Positions 1 to 13,211 of a stretch of 64,000 bases of DNA are shown here, one piece after another. The stretch's first letter is position 1. Every line of letters begins with the position of its first letter. The notes below the pieces were generated by a model. It saw nothing but the letters and a program-made list of their open reading frames with translations. It was not told the DNA's origin and did no database searches. The DNA is taken from NCBI GenBank assembly GCA_028564675.1, contig JAOVVO010000166.1, positions 1 through 64,000 on the forward strand, in the 5' to 3' direction. The DNA comes from Onchocerca lupi (lineage: Eukaryota; Nematoda; Chromadorea; Rhabditida; Onchocercidae). A program made the position numbers and the translations under genes.

Positions 1-605
1 AAGATTGGTATGGATAAAGACTGAAGGATTAGAGATAAGCATTGCTTAAAACATTTAAATAAAGAACTAGGCTTTAGTCCCTACATTATTTGACCATTGA
101 CATGATTGCAATCATTTGTAATCCTTTAGACAAAGAGCATGATATTAATCCTTATGACATTCCAGACATAATTCACAATCATGTACAATTCTTAGACAAA
201 GAACATGATATTAATCCTTATAACATTCCAGACATTAGCATGTTTTGCAGCCATTTACAATCCTTATATATTCAACGGATTAGATAATGAGAAACAAAAA
301 CAGATTAAATGATGAGAAACAAAGGGCTGTTATGCGCAATATGGATAAAATAGCTTACACGCATGTAATTAAAAAATTTTATCATAAACAATATTTAGAT
401 TATGTCGGAATTTCGGTTTACCGACAACTATAGACTTTGCTCTACACGACTGCTGTTAACAAACATTTTCATCCTGGGATTATTTACTTTTCAAGCTCCA
501 ATTTCGTTTCAAAATTGGGAACTTTGCCTAAATAAATGCTTTCAGATCAATTCTTCTCTTATTACATTATTACATAATTTTTTTTGGTGCCATTATCAAT
601 TATTG
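1..605. other. Intergenic DNA with short tandem repeats
   Basis: No recognisable gene is seen. The stretch holds a 66-base-period tandem repeat near its left end (listed separately). At about 277-320 it also has two near-copies of a short unit containing GATGAGAAACAAA or AATGAGAAACAAA. The remaining ORFs look like chance reading frames in AT-rich DNA. Confidence 0.5.
126..235. repeat. Tandem repeat, period 66 bases, two copies
   Basis: A 44-base block at 126-169 recurs at 192-235 with only two mismatches, giving a 66-base period. Because 66 is a multiple of three, the plus frame reads two copies of a 22-residue unit (LDKEHDINPY followed by D or N, then IPDI). One difference is synonymous and the other changes D to N. 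Nothing else suggests a gene here, so it is annotated as a repeat, with possible coding discussed as a finding. Confidence 0.7.
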
Positions 606-1111
606 TCATAAATTATTGTTACAAATATACATTATAGACCAGCTAGTTGACGAAAATGAAACCTTTTTTGTTGTGAAAGAAAACAAGGAATTTTCGATTC
701 TTGAGAATGGCTGTGAAGTATAATAATAAACGAAATCTCTTTTAAATGTCTGTATCATCTTCTCGAAAAATCGATCTGAATATCCATATTGGTATTTCTT
801 GACATTTCTTTGCATATCGAAAAGATGTTCAGCTACTGATGTAGTCTGAACAGTAAATAATTCATATCGTTGATTGATAAATGATCGTCAGCAACATATA
901 AACATCTCTGAAAAATATCAACGGGAAAAACCTGAATAAACTTGTGCATCTGGCTGATCCATAAATCGAGATCATAGTTTGATGCTACAAAAGCATCATT
1001 TATAACCTTAAGCTGCTGTAGGGAGTTAAATCCTAGATCACCATTCAGATATCTTGCAATAGTCTTGCTAAAACTTTTATTGAAAGTCCCGAAACCATTC
1101 AAGTAAGCCAT
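606..1111 (-). CDS. Unrecognised small two-exon gene or gene fragment
   Basis: I do not recognise this protein. The reading frame opens with ATG at 1111 and gives 60 residues to 932. An 86-base intron with donor CAG|GTTTTT and acceptor CTGTTCAG (846-931) would join it in phase to a second exon, 845-606, ending in TAA or TGA-type termination after 79 more residues, for 139 in total. Without splicing the first frame stops at about 833. Composition looks protein-like in the first exon and the start of the second: mixed charged and aromatic residues, including KKYQYGYSDRFFEKM. The last 40 residues are low-complexity and may not be coding. There is a faint, unproven resemblance to the C-terminal helical tail of M1 aminopeptidases (FNSLQQLKVIND), so it could be a remnant of such a gene. 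No signal peptide or membrane segment is evident. A CRE-like palindrome lies just upstream. Confidence 0.35.
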
Positions 1112-1140
1112 ATTTCTACCACAATTTATAAGAAGAATAA

Positions 1141-1148
1141 TGACGTCA
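1141..1148. promoter_or_regulatory. Perfect CRE palindrome TGACGTCA
   Basis: The octamer TGACGTCA, inside the longer palindrome AATGACGTCATT, sits 30 bases upstream of the ATG of the small minus-strand gene. A TATAAA sequence on the minus strand lies between them at 1125-1130. CREB/ATF-family proteins bind this octamer. A second perfect copy lies at 17404-17411 with no gene nearby, so chance occurrence cannot be excluded. Confidence 0.3.
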
Positions 1149-1261
1149 TTAGCATAAATTGATTGAGTGATTTTATGTGGAGACTTTTCCAGACATTACC
1201 ATTCAATATGTATAAATTTTGATCAAAAACAAAATCTGCTTTACATTTTTTGTTGCAAAAC

Positions 1262-1434
1262 TTGAAAACGAAGTTTTCCAATATGATTTCATAATAAAAC
1301 TGTTATCTGATACCACTAGATCGCCAACGGTCATATGATAGCAACAATATTGAAAACAAAATTATTCAATATGATTCCATAAAAATACTGTTATCTGATA
1401 CCGCCAGATCGTCACCAATCACATGATAGCAACA
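1262..1434. repeat. Imperfect tandem duplication, period about 88 bases
   Basis: Unit 1 (1262-1346) and unit 2 (1350-1434) both begin TTGAAAAC, share ACTGTTATCTGATACC in the middle and end ATGATAGCAACA. Scattered substitutions show that the duplication is not recent. No coding potential is seen. Confidence 0.7.
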
Positions 1435-4400
1435 GGACAATGATTTTGTACAAATAATCAAATAGCTAAATGAATGTCACCTCGACTTGCACCCCTTACG
1501 AATTATTTGAAATATTTTTGATAATGTAATATCATTACAGTAATTTCTTTGCCCATTTTCACTTTGTTTCCAATCTCCTCTCTTCATCTGTGACCCAAAT
1601 TCGACATTCAACAAATATATTAATGATCAAATGGTTATCAAATCTCAGGTGGACGTTTGAAATACATTAAATCAATAATAATATAATTGAAAGAAATATC
1701 TGCCATTTCAGAATTATTAATATTCAGATTTAATTAGGATATGCTTGAATTTCCCAATTAAGCTTTCATGATAGATATGTTGCTACAGTAAGAATGTTTC
1801 ACATTGAAGAATTGTCTGAAGACATCTTCATGTAATCAATAAAAAGAAACAAGCAATGGCAATAATGTCTGTTTTGTCTTTTCCTGTTTTTTTTTTTAAA
1901 AATTTTTTGCACAAAACAAAAAAGCAACAAAATGGAATTGCAAATGCATTTGGTGGAATAGCTCTGTTGCTGTATTGTTGTTACCTGTACAGCAGCGGCA
2001 CTACAGGTGTCCCCTCCACACCGCTAAAAATTCCTGCAAAACATTCTTTCAATTTCGTTTCGCTTTCTCTTCGTTGCTCAGTGGGTTCGTTTGTCTGTGA
2101 TTTGTCCTTCTCTGTTATCAATGAATGATATCAACTGCTCAGTCAAGAGTAAAAAGAAGAGAGCTGTTGAAGTTTCAGCCTGTGTATCCTTCTGATATTA
2201 CTTTCTGTTTAATTGTGATCTTTGTTTTCTTGATATTTCAGAGCTTTTGCAACTTTATTCAGTTGGTAAAAGTTGGATGAGAGTAATAGCGAAGTGATTC
2301 TTAGTGAAAGAATCAAACGGGTATTGCTCTAATGGATAATATAGGGTAATCCGGATTCTTTTTTCTTTTCAGAATGGCAGGAAAATGATCATTACTGGTT
2401 GCTTATTGCTTACTGCCTGGCAACGGTAGATAGGAGACGACGAAATTTGTTTCTTTAGGTGCATGTGATACTAACTTTCATGATAATTCATTAAGGACAC
2501 CACTAACAGGATATTTCAATTTCACTTCTTAATCTATATGGTACGGTTTTCTTTTCGCCTCCTGCATCTGTTTTTGACAATAATCATGAAAATGTTATTT
2601 TTATCCCGAATATTCTTAATCGAATTCTTTTTATTATAATATATTTAATAATGGGTGTTATTGACATTTTAAAAATTTAAACAATGCTTGTCAACGCTGT
2701 CAAAGCTTCTTTTTCTGTTGAAGACGAAATTGATTTCCTGTTGATTTTTTATATCAGCTGTGGAAGATAAAAGCTTAACACTCTTATCATGTCATAATCA
2801 TTCAAAGCCAGAAAGGAATTCAATGAAAACAAAAAAAAAAGAATATGATAATGCTTAAAACAACATCGCTTCTCTGGGGCATCTCTGAATCCACTCAACA
2901 GTCCCTGAATCCACCCAATCCAACTTCACTTTCGCAAGGAACAGAAAATGTCTCCTCCTATCCGGTGAAGAAATGAAATTAATCGTGAAATGCGAAACAA
3001 GAATCCGTCGAGAAGGGCGGATAGAATCGAGTAAATTCGATTGTTTCCGGCTCTTCGCCCACTCCCTTCCACTGCTCTCCTTCATCTCTCCCCTTCTCTC
3101 CCTCTCGAAGGTATCACAATCATCACGTTGTTGTCGATTATTCTTCATCGTCTTTGTTCCACTTTCGTGCCTTTATTATTCACATTCCTTTTGTTCTTCA
3201 CGATTTCACTCGTTTTCCCTTTTGAACATCATAGCAGTTGCGAATCCTGAATCCCGAATCCCGAACTTGTCTCATCAGATCATCACGTCACATCTAAACT
3301 TTATCCGGAAAAAGAAGAAGGACGGAAACATCGTGAACGGTCTTTCTAAACAAACCTTTTCTTACCACAAAAATAAAATTCTATCTGTCTTTCCATCAAC
3401 TATTGCATAACTAAAACTATTTAACATTTCTTTGAAAGTAAAAGTTTATTGGTATTTCATAAAATATCCGAGAATTATGGTTCACAGGAAGCAGTCTTCA
3501 TGGAAAAAGGTTAGAGTAATGGAGATTTAAATCAATTCAGTTATAATTCATGCAATTAGCAGTTCAAAAAGTTTTATTGGAATTATTTATGATTGATATA
3601 AATTTAAAAAATATAATGAATCCGGAAATTCCAAAAAAAAAGAGACATATTTGCCCTAATCGGAACTTCAAGTTTTATTCTGTTTTTCGATTGACTGATT
3701 TATGCTCCAATCAAACATAGTTATACAATGAAATTATCGATTTTGATTTCATTTATATCATTCAGATTTTGTAAAACAATTTGTGCTGTTTGTGGAAATA
3801 TCCCTGCATAGTTTTTGTCGTATGCCATTAAGAAGAATAATTTCTGTTAAGAAATCCTTTTTTGTTCAAAAAATCTTTCTCTATATTTTAAATTTTACCA
3901 TAAATATTATAAATCATGCGGTTATAAGACAATAATGGTAAACATCAAATGAAAGGCAATTATATTTTGTTATTCTAATTGTTGGAGAAACTGTAAACTA
4001 AACAATACCTTATATTATTATCTTTCATATCATCGCTTTTGACTCGTTTTTTAAACTAAAAATTCATGCAAACAAAATTTTCGATTGTTTTCTGGAGTGA
4101 AATGTCAGCAAATTTTGGAAATGGTATCGTATGATTTTTTCGAACGGGTTCTTTTTGAATGAGACAATTTAAATTTAGCGATAGGTTGTTGTATTTTTAT
4201 GAAAAGAACAATAATTGCTTGAGCTTATGCGCATGTTTTTGATGAATACTTCATTGATGAAGACAATGATGAAGATTTTGCTTGTTGAGAAACTGCTGAC
4301 GCCGAAATTTTTCAATTGGTGAAGAATATTCTATGTTTTATCGTTAAAAATTTTATTTTAGAGCCTGCTAAAACTTGCATTCTTTTGCGATTATGGATTT

Positions 4401-7400
4401 TAGTAATTGACTTGCAAGAGTTCATCCACAAAATTTTGAATGGAAATAGAGAAAGAAATTTTTCTCGGCACTTCTGATATTAATCTTATCTTACTTTCTG
4501 AAGTGCTGTGATTGATCAAATTTTTATTTTTTAAAGAAATCTTGTGAATGGTTGAGTGAAAATCGTGTGTTACTAGAATGATTAGAGTGCATTTTTCGTC
4601 TGCACTGCGATCTTTATTTGAAACCTATTGCAGGGAAAAAACTTCTTCTAACCTAGTCTATTAGTTATGACAGTAATTTGGCATAGCTCCAAAGAGAAAC
4701 AAATACAAACTATCAGCCTATATAAATTTTCTTCACTATCATCTCCTCACTATTAAAAAAAAATTTTCTCACTTTCAGCCTATATAAATTAACTGATTCG
4801 GTCCAGCACAATTTAGATTTAAATTTAAAACAAGTTTTTCGAAACCTTGAAATTTCGGAATCTGGTTTTTTTAAGATCTCGAAAATTTTTAAATTGTTTT
4901 TTCTTGTAAACTTATTCTGTTTTTTAAAATTCTCTCTTTCATGCCTATTAATTTTACCCCAAATAAAATCATAGATTCTGTATACTTTCAAATAGAAGTA
5001 GCTTGATATGATTCCATATTAATTAAATCTAATAATCGATTAATTAATAGTTTAAGAAAATTTGATCTTTGTTTATGATTATATTTTCTTCAGAAATTTC
5101 ACATTATTAATTGTATGAAGAATCCACTAAATTACATATGTGCCGTATCAAAACATTTGTGTAACATCTGGTCTTACCAGAATGTTGATATCTGAATCTG
5201 AAAAATTATTCTGTTTATCTTGCCGGATATGGTGCAACATTTTACGAATTTTTTTAAAAGAGCAACAGCAACATTAATTGCAAATTACTTTTACTTTGAA
5301 ATTTTTGAAGATAAAGTTTTTATATCCATAATTTCTATGATGGAAAAACTATGGTTTGAAATGAAAAAAAAAAGAGAAAGAAAGAAAAGCAGTGATTATT
5401 TCTAACATAGCAGTAAAATTTATATTCTCTTTCTTCATAAAATTCAAATTGTATTTCCTATTTTTATTGTTACATGCTTGAAAAAGAAATGTAATAAAAA
5501 TTATTACCATGTACTTGAAGGAAAAAAAGAAAACGAAAATCATCAGTGGTACTTCTATTATCGAATTCAATAGATATTTTTGTGTCAAACAAGAGCAGTA
5601 GCATTTCTGCGTTATTTATGCCATCTCTGGCCTTCAATTCTCAGGTTTTATTCGTTTTCTTAAAACCATTTCATTTTGCATTCATGAATTTTCTTGTTCT
5701 ATTTCTTGCTCCTCAAATACTGCTCACTAAGCCTTATAACAGTACTAGAACTTTATTTCAACTTTTCGACACATAAGTTTTACATAAATATTTAGAGTGT
5801 AGTCATTAGAAAATGGTTGGTTCATCCTATACATTCCAGTTTGAATTAACTTATTTGTTGGATTTTTTTTTCTTTTTATAGAATCATAAAGTGTCTTTCA
5901 ACCATGCCTGTGGGTTAAAACGACGAAATACTATGAATGAATTCAGAAATTTTATGCAGTAATGACTTTTTCAAGATTTTTTGAATTGATTTAATTTTCA
6001 AGCCACACACTTCATTTTTCATTGAATGACTTCTCAGATCACTTGTCGCAGTAAAAACTCGTTCGAAAATTCGAAAATTAATCGAAAGTTTGTGAGAATC
6101 CCTTTGTGAAAATAACATAATTAATGACTAGTTTCTCCTGCAAATATATAAATAAATAATATATATATTTTTTTCATGTTAACCAATGAACAGACAATGT
6201 AATGTTTAATTTGATTTGAGTGAAGTCTAACTATCCGTTTGCTTAGAAAAAAAAAATATGCAATTCATCAACAAATCATTTATCTTTGCCTTTTTTTTAC
6301 ATGTCATCAATCATGTACTGATATTATACTGATAATTAATGATTATGATATGATATCACAATTATACTATTGCTTTCCCATTACCTAACTCAATTTACTT
6401 TCTTTTACTCTTCTTTTCCAAAAGAAAACAAATCTCTTTAACTTTTTAAGTGTTAAGAAGTTACATCTTTGTTAATTATCCTCTCGTTACTTGAAAATAA
6501 TTGCACATTAATGAACCATAATATACGAAGTAATTATTATTGTCGATTTCTTAAAATTTTTGAATTAATAATAAATTCGTTGACAGTTTGAAATTTTCGG
6601 AAAAGAAATATTTAGAATTTTCGTTTTTTTTACTTTGTACTGTTTTCAAATTACCAATGTCTTTTCGTCTACTTGTTGAACTTTTTTTTTTCATATCATT
6701 TTCCAAGAATTCGCTAAATACAAGACCATTTTTAAACTAATTTCACCTTATGACGATGAAGAAGTGGGCGGAAGAATCGATTTCACAAAACAAAACAAAA
6801 AAAAAAAAAAAAAAAAGGGAAAGCGGCGATTGGGATTTGCGAATATTTGGATCAATTCAAACCATCGCAAAGTTCCATTTTTTTCCGAACAGTTCTGGAA
6901 AAGTCTCGAAATTTCCGTGAAAGAATATAAAGGGTTGAGTTTTCGTAGCATAAATGTCATAAATAATTGAAATATTTGCTTTAGTTATTCATCCAGTAAT
7001 TGTTAATAGTTTTAAACTAATTATTTACTTGCTTTTTTTAAACTAATTACTTATTTCTTTGTAATCTTTTGGATTCAGTAAAAAGCATACATTGTTGAGA
7101 AAGAATATTTATTAGTTTTTTAATAAAAATGACTTTGTGAAGAATCAATCATACATCAAAGTTTTTCACTGTGAAAATTATAAAATTGCATTTATATTTG
7201 CAAGGGTTATATACCTATTCAACATTTTCAAAATTGTTGTTAGAGATGATATTAAATGTGTGCAAAGCAACCGAACACTGTCTGTCTGTCGGAATGATTC
7301 TCCAACTTCTTCATCTTTCACAATTTTATTCAAAATATTTAATTTTCCATTGTCTGTTCCGTGCACAGCAAGAACTCAGCTATATTTTAATTTTGCTGAT

Positions 7401-8570
7401 CTATATAAATAACTAATTAGCCTGAATATATTTGGGGAACTTGGAATAGAATTGAATGAAACAGAATGAAATGAAATAATATATGTCACGGAAAGTTTTA
7501 TTGGTCAGATGAAGAATCAAAGGTTTTTTCTCAAGAAACTGAATAATAGAGTAATTTAATTAATTAGAAAATGAATATAAAGTAGGAAGCATACGTTTTT
7601 TTTTCTTTCGTTATATATTTTGAAAAAAATGGGCAAATGAAGAAAATGAAAAATCCAAAAACTTTTGAATTTTTCAGGAAAGTTTTATTCAGAAATTAGC
7701 TTTTCTAATACATTGCTCCAGTGAGCATTAAATACCGTGCAGTGAGGTGCCAGTATTAATTACATTCCACGATCTTGTTTTGTACGAGAGAGAACTAGAA
7801 TGTAAACTAGTCATTTTAGAAGTTTATCTGACGGATGATTAAAAATTCGTCAAATCCTGTTGAAGAACCAGCTTTTTTTTTTCGATGGTTGATTTGAAAT
7901 TCTGGAAGTGATAGCTGCTAGCATAATTTTCATGAACTTTGTTTTTATCGCAAATACAGATTCGTTGATGTTTTGAATATTTAATGATTAAACATAGCTT
8001 AAATAAATCAATAAGCGAACAAATGTGTGAAAGATCTTTCATTCTTTTCTTTCTTTTTATTAAAAAAACGAATTTTTTTCTTAAATTATTTCATTTTTTG
8101 TTTTGCATATTTTTGAACAAAACTTCCGTCGAACTTCTGTCTTTTCCTTTGTTTGTTTCTATATTTATAACGAATGTATTAATACTAAAGCTAAGTGTAC
8201 TGATGAAATAGTAGAGTCAATCGCAAGTTCCATTGAAATCATTCACCGGAAACGTGAGAACGTAAACTCAACTTTCCCTGTAATTACCTTCTCTGTTCTA
8301 CTTTCTATTTCCCTAATTCATATCATTTTTGCTTATTGATTTAATTCTTAACTTTATTCGATTGGATTTTTGTTAAATACTGAACTACGAAGATTCCCGG
8401 AAAATGCAGCACGACTGCCTCATCAAGATGTGGAACTGATAAGATACGGTAAGGCATAGCATGGCATGGAACTTCAAGCAAGTTCATGAGATCTTGTTAC
8501 TCGATAGAACTAGTCAGATGAAATTATTCAACGATGAAAGTTAAATGTTGGCATTACAGGCCTCTTTTGA

Positions 8571-8615
8571 GAGAGAGAGAGAGAGAAAGAGGGGAAGAGA
8601 GAAAGAAAGAAAAAT
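8571..8615. repeat. Purine-rich GA/GAAA microsatellite
   Basis: An uninterrupted GA run followed by GAAA/GGGGA variants. This is a simple repeat with no sign of a gene. Confidence 0.85.
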
Positions 8616-8773
8616 GCATTGTATCTGATCGTTGGAGAGATTCTAATCAGTTTGCTATCTTTTATAATTGCTGCACTTATCATTGAAAAATTCTAGCAAT
8701 TATTGTTTGCATTTCGGAGGCAATAATTACACTTAAAAAAGTTATATCCGAGTTGAAATTCGATTCAATTAAC

Positions 8774-8798
8774 TTCACTATTTCGAGGAAATAGTGAA
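8774..8798. repeat. Perfect 11-bp inverted repeat with 3-base loop
   Basis: TTCACTATTTC at 8774-8784 is followed by GAG and then its exact reverse complement at 8788-8798. It could fold as a tight hairpin. No gene lies next to it. Confidence 0.8.
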
Positions 8799-9626
8799 AC
8801 AAGTTTAAAGTGAAACAAATGAGTGATTTGCGTTAATTCACTCATTCTTTCCATAGGAAACCTAATACATTCTTTTGAGAAGAATGATTTATATGAATTT
8901 AATTAATTATTAATCCAAGCATTCATATTTTATGCAAATAATTCATTCAAAGAAAATAAGCAAAATGTATAATCCAAGAAAGCAATTGTTGTCCTTTCTC
9001 ATTTCGCAAAAGTCTTTTAACTGATTCATTTTAATTTACTTGAATTCATAATGATGATTCTAATGATCTCGTATTATTATTATTATTAAAGTATGTTAAT
9101 GATCAAAAATTATTAAAATGATTAAACAGATAACGACTTATCATTAAATGAACAAATTGACTGATAAACAGTTTTTCTGACTAAAAAATTTGCTGTCTGA
9201 AGTACTCAAGATAATTCGTTTGTCGTTATCGTGAATGTGCCCGTTTATTGGAGATAAAAATTAATTTATTTTTCTGCTCTTTGATTCTTTCCATAGAATG
9301 AAAATTTCGTTTTTATTAACAGATCATCGAGCTGGCCAGATTTGATCAATGAAGCAGGCGCTCGTAATTTATTCATTAAAACATTTTAACCTAACTTTTA
9401 TTTTCTTCAGTTCTGGAACATATGCCTTCCTTTTTGATAGATGAAGAAGACCGGATGAGGAGAAATGCTGCGTCCTCTCTATTGACATTTTCTGACCTTC
9501 GCATTTGCTAGGCTCTACAGAATATATTATTTCAAGCTTGTTGATTACTTCTGAGCCTTCGACCAACCGATCGTTAGCGAAGAATCAAAGGCACACACAT
9601 TCACTCTCGAAAATCGAGAATGAATT

Positions 9627-9647
9627 TGTGTGTGTGTGTGTGTGTGT
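9627..9647. repeat. (TG)n microsatellite
   Basis: About ten TG units directly follow a 6-bp inverted repeat (TCTCGA AAA TCGAGA, 9605-9619). It is a simple repeat in intergenic DNA. Confidence 0.85.
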
Positions 9648-11479
9648 TCCTCTCATTCTAATTATAACAAATTAGCACTGTCACAGCACTGCAAAACATT
9701 TGCTTCACATCAGATCAGTTGTTGTTATTTCGCCTTTCTTCCTTCCTGCCTTCACTCATTCATTCACATTGTTGTTATCCAGTATTTTCATTCTTCGACA
9801 TTCCTCTTAATTAAATTTCGTTTTTATACAGTGAAAATTGCAGTGGCACATTCGAAGACTCAGCTGAAAAACAACCATCAATGGCCACTGCTTCTATTTA
9901 TCACTCAAACGAATTGTCTTTCTTCATCTCTCATAAAACAGAATTGCACATGCCAATTTATCTAGCATTTTTATGTCATTCAAATAATTATTCATTCACC
10001 TTATTGATTGAAATAAATGAAAGACATTTTTCTTCCCCCTTATATAATAAAAAAATCGGCATTACTGTAGTTGACTAACGTTTGGTCATCACTGCTTCCC
10101 GCAATTCTAGTTGTAATTTCTATGCTCAACAATTTTTTTATCAGAAATTTCTGGAATTTTATCAAAATTTCTAACTGACTTTAATTTTGGAAATTTCTTT
10201 GTCTTAGACGAAGCAATGTATTCAGAGTTTCGTTACGGAACGTTGATTTATTAAAATAAATAGATTATTTTGCTGAACAAATTGGAATTTACTCTAAAAT
10301 TGAATTGATTAATGACATGAGAAAGGATAAGATGCAATTTTTTTTTTCACGTACTTTAATAAAAGAGAAAAATTTGATCGTAATTGCCCCATTACTACTG
10401 TTAGGTTTATTTGTCGAAGTTTAGAAGGACTTAAGTTGTAAAAGACCTAAATTGTAAAATATTGATCAAAATTACAAATTATAAATAAAAATTGATTCAC
10501 AGTTCAATTATAATTGTCAAAATTCCTAGTTCTCAACTGCTCGAAATGCGTGTTTACTTTCTATTCAGGAAAATATCATATCTGCAATAATCTTTTCCAA
10601 ACTTTGTAGGAATTGCCGTTTTTTAAAAAAGTCTGATCCTAACCATCAAAATTGTTCCTTAAGTTTAACTTTGATTATTTAAGTTAAAAAGTGCACATTC
10701 CCATTTTATTAATAACGACAGATTTAGAAATAAAATAATTTCCCTATCAGTCATTTTATCCCAAAAATTTTGATTTTTTCTCATTTTTATATGTTAAGCT
10801 GAATTTTATAATTATAAACGAAATTATTTATTGAATTTATTAAAGTTTACGTTTCAAATTTTTTCTTCTTAAGGTAAAAAAAGAATTTTTGTTTTTGAAC
10901 TAAAAAAAAAAACTTAAACAATTACTCGGGTTCAGTTCATGAAATTTGTTGCATATTATAAAGGATTGTACTTTATTTCACTTAGCAATCTATTTTTATT
11001 TTCTAAACTGAACAATTTGAATATTCATATATTGTGTAAACCAATTTCGGTTTTCCCCATCTGTTGTTATATTTTTAAATTTATGAAGAACTATTCATTC
11101 GTTGAAATTTCGTTTCTGGATTCTTATTAAAATGTCATTGAATTAATTTAAGTTTCGTTAAAAATTCAATTTTTTTCGATGAAATAATTCGAATAGGCTT
11201 ACTGTACTAGGTTTACTAATTAATTTTGCAGTAAAAAGTTTGATATCTCTGCTATTTTATGAGAAACCTAAAAGTAATAACAAATTACTTTTTCTCTTTG
11301 TCTTTTAAATCGAGTTATTTTGTCTTAACAAAAATTATCCTGAAAACAGCTGTTGAGAGCAGTGTCTTATAAGAATGTCGTCCTTCATGTTCTGTTTAAA
11401 CTGCAATCATTTCAGATAAATTTTAGAACAGTTATGATGATCAGAAAATAAGCTTGCTTAGAAATCAATGGATTTTGTT

Positions 11480-11538
11480 CGTTAGTCTTTAATTGATAAG
11501 GCTGATTCTGCGTTAATCTTTAGTTGATGAAGCTGATT
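11480..11538. repeat. Diverged tandem repeat, period 31 bases
   Basis: A 28-base unit at 11480-11507 recurs at 11511-11538 with four substitutions. Both copies begin CGTTA and end GCTGATT. It is non-coding as far as can be seen. Confidence 0.65.
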
Positions 11539-12501
11539 AGATATGAAAGCAATAATTTGATACTATTTTTAGTTCGAGCGCTTGTTTTCGAGCAAAAAGC
11601 ATTGACATGTTTTGTTTTGCATCTGTGATTATTTGAAAGTGCGATTGTTATGCACCTTCCAGGTAAACATATCCATCTCATTTAGTTTTGAAAACTTCGG
11701 GATTTAAAAAAAATAACTGAGCTATATAAATACCTGTGTGCTACGTGCAAAACTTGTTGCAGACTGCTCATTTCTTCATTTAAATCAAAATTCGCAAAGT
11801 TTTGTTCCGACTTTTTTATCTGTATTTTTTTTTTCGAATTCACTTCATTCTTTTCTGCCTATTCTCGTAGATTATTATTGTATTGGCCAACAAATTAATC
11901 TAAAATAGCTATTCTTTTTGATTTCAATTCATCCAAAATTACAAGAAATTACCCGCTGGAGTATTTTTTATATCACTTTTTTTCCTATACAGTTGTTATT
12001 TTCGGGTGCATATGGTAGTTTTTTCAGTGTTTTTTTTTTTTTTTTTTGCTTGATTCCAATAAATTTTTTAATTATTTTATTTATTGTTGAAAATTTGCGA
12101 TGACTTGTCTTTTCTTCCAACATAAAAAAATAAATAAACTTAAGTCCCATCAAGCTTAGAAAGACTGAAGAGATAGATATTGAGATGATTGAAATGAATC
12201 AGTTCCTGATGCTGTGCAACAGGTTTCTACTCCGTTTGGTTTTTGATAAACCTTTTTGCCTTTTGGCACCGTTTGATGCTTTATGAAATAATTAAATAGA
12301 ATCATCCGACCGAAATTTCGTTTGCTGCAATGAACTTGTTATTCCATTGCCATCAACAGTAAGAGTAGTTTCACTTACATTTTTCATAATATATTCGTTC
12401 GACTATCTTAACCAAATATTTCGAGTTGAGATTGAAATTGAGCACTGAATCAATTTGTAAATATTAATAGAATGAAAGGAATATGCAATAGTCTATTGAG
12501 T

Positions 12502-12521
12502 AATTAATATGCATATTAATT
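12502..12521. repeat. Perfect 20-bp AT-rich palindrome
   Basis: AATTAATATG is followed immediately by its exact reverse complement CATATTAATT. The centre is ATGCAT. It is either a chance feature of AT-rich DNA or a homodimer binding site. No gene is adjacent. Confidence 0.75.
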
Positions 12522-13127
12522 GATATGCAAAAATCGTACATAAACGAAAAACCCAGAGAAATCAAAATTCCAAATAGAATCATAATCACGTTACAGGTAT
12601 TACCCTGCAAGCAATAATAGTGATAATTCTCTTTTCAAAGCATATTAATCAGGAATAGTCTGATTTTCAACGATGCAAAGATCAATTCTCCCCTAACATT
12701 CAACTTTTTAGAGGTTTTCATTCCACTAGTTGCTTGCTAGTCTTTGATCGTTAGCGACAAAAAATGAGTAGTCTGTTTGAAAAACAAATAAAATGCCATT
12801 TTATTGTTATAACACCTGAAAATATTTAAACTTTTTCAAAAATTCCTATGAAAACTGTCCATAGTATTTGTTCAGAAGCTATTGCCTCCCATTATAAGTT
12901 ATTTACCATTCTGAACTTTCGATTTGATGACTTATTTTTAGATCAGACCTTTGCTTCAGCCATAACTCCGAGATTTTCTATTAATGAAACATAGTGCGAT
13001 AGAATTGTTTTTTTTGGAAACAGTTAAAGTCAATTAATTCTTCCTTCGTTCTGCTAAGAAATATCATTCTTGCGATCAATGCATCTAGATAGATGGGACA
13101 GTCAAGAATACATACCTATGAGGTGAG

Positions 13128-13211
13128 GTGGGAAAAAAGGCCTTAGAATCTCAGACTTCTTATCGATAAGTGGGAAAAAAGGCCTTAGAATCTCAGACTT
13201 CTTATCGATAA
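13128..13211. repeat. Perfect 42-bp tandem duplication with CTTATCGATAAG palindrome
   Basis: Two identical 42-base units (13128-13169 and 13170-13211) each start GTGGGAAAAAAGGCC. With the next base, each ends in the 12-base palindrome CTTATCGATAAG (13159-13170 and 13201-13212). The palindrome contains two GATA motifs in inverted orientation and the octamer TATCGATA. The lack of any mismatch implies a recent duplication or selection. Confidence 0.9.

Larger units (their letters stand above)
1435..13127. other. Gene-poor AT-rich region
   Basis: No exon with recognisable homology was found on either strand. It holds homopolymer runs (A20 at 6797-6816), purine-rich and TG microsatellites, a short hairpin at 8774-8798, a 31-base-period repeat at 11480-11538 and a 20-base palindrome at 12502-12521. 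At 2870-3300 lies a CT-rich, less AT-rich patch with overlapping ORFs on both strands but no recognisable protein. TATATAAA at 11723-11730 resembles a TATA box but has no gene after it. The near-identical phrase CAGCCTATATAAATT occurs at about 4712 and 4778. Confidence 0.5.

Noticed and set aside
2855..3410. Overlapping ORFs of 97 and 145 residues on opposite strands
   Set aside because: They lie in a CT/GA-skewed patch, are rich in S, F and R without domain features, and have no splice-consistent neighbours. Compositional bias explains the openness.
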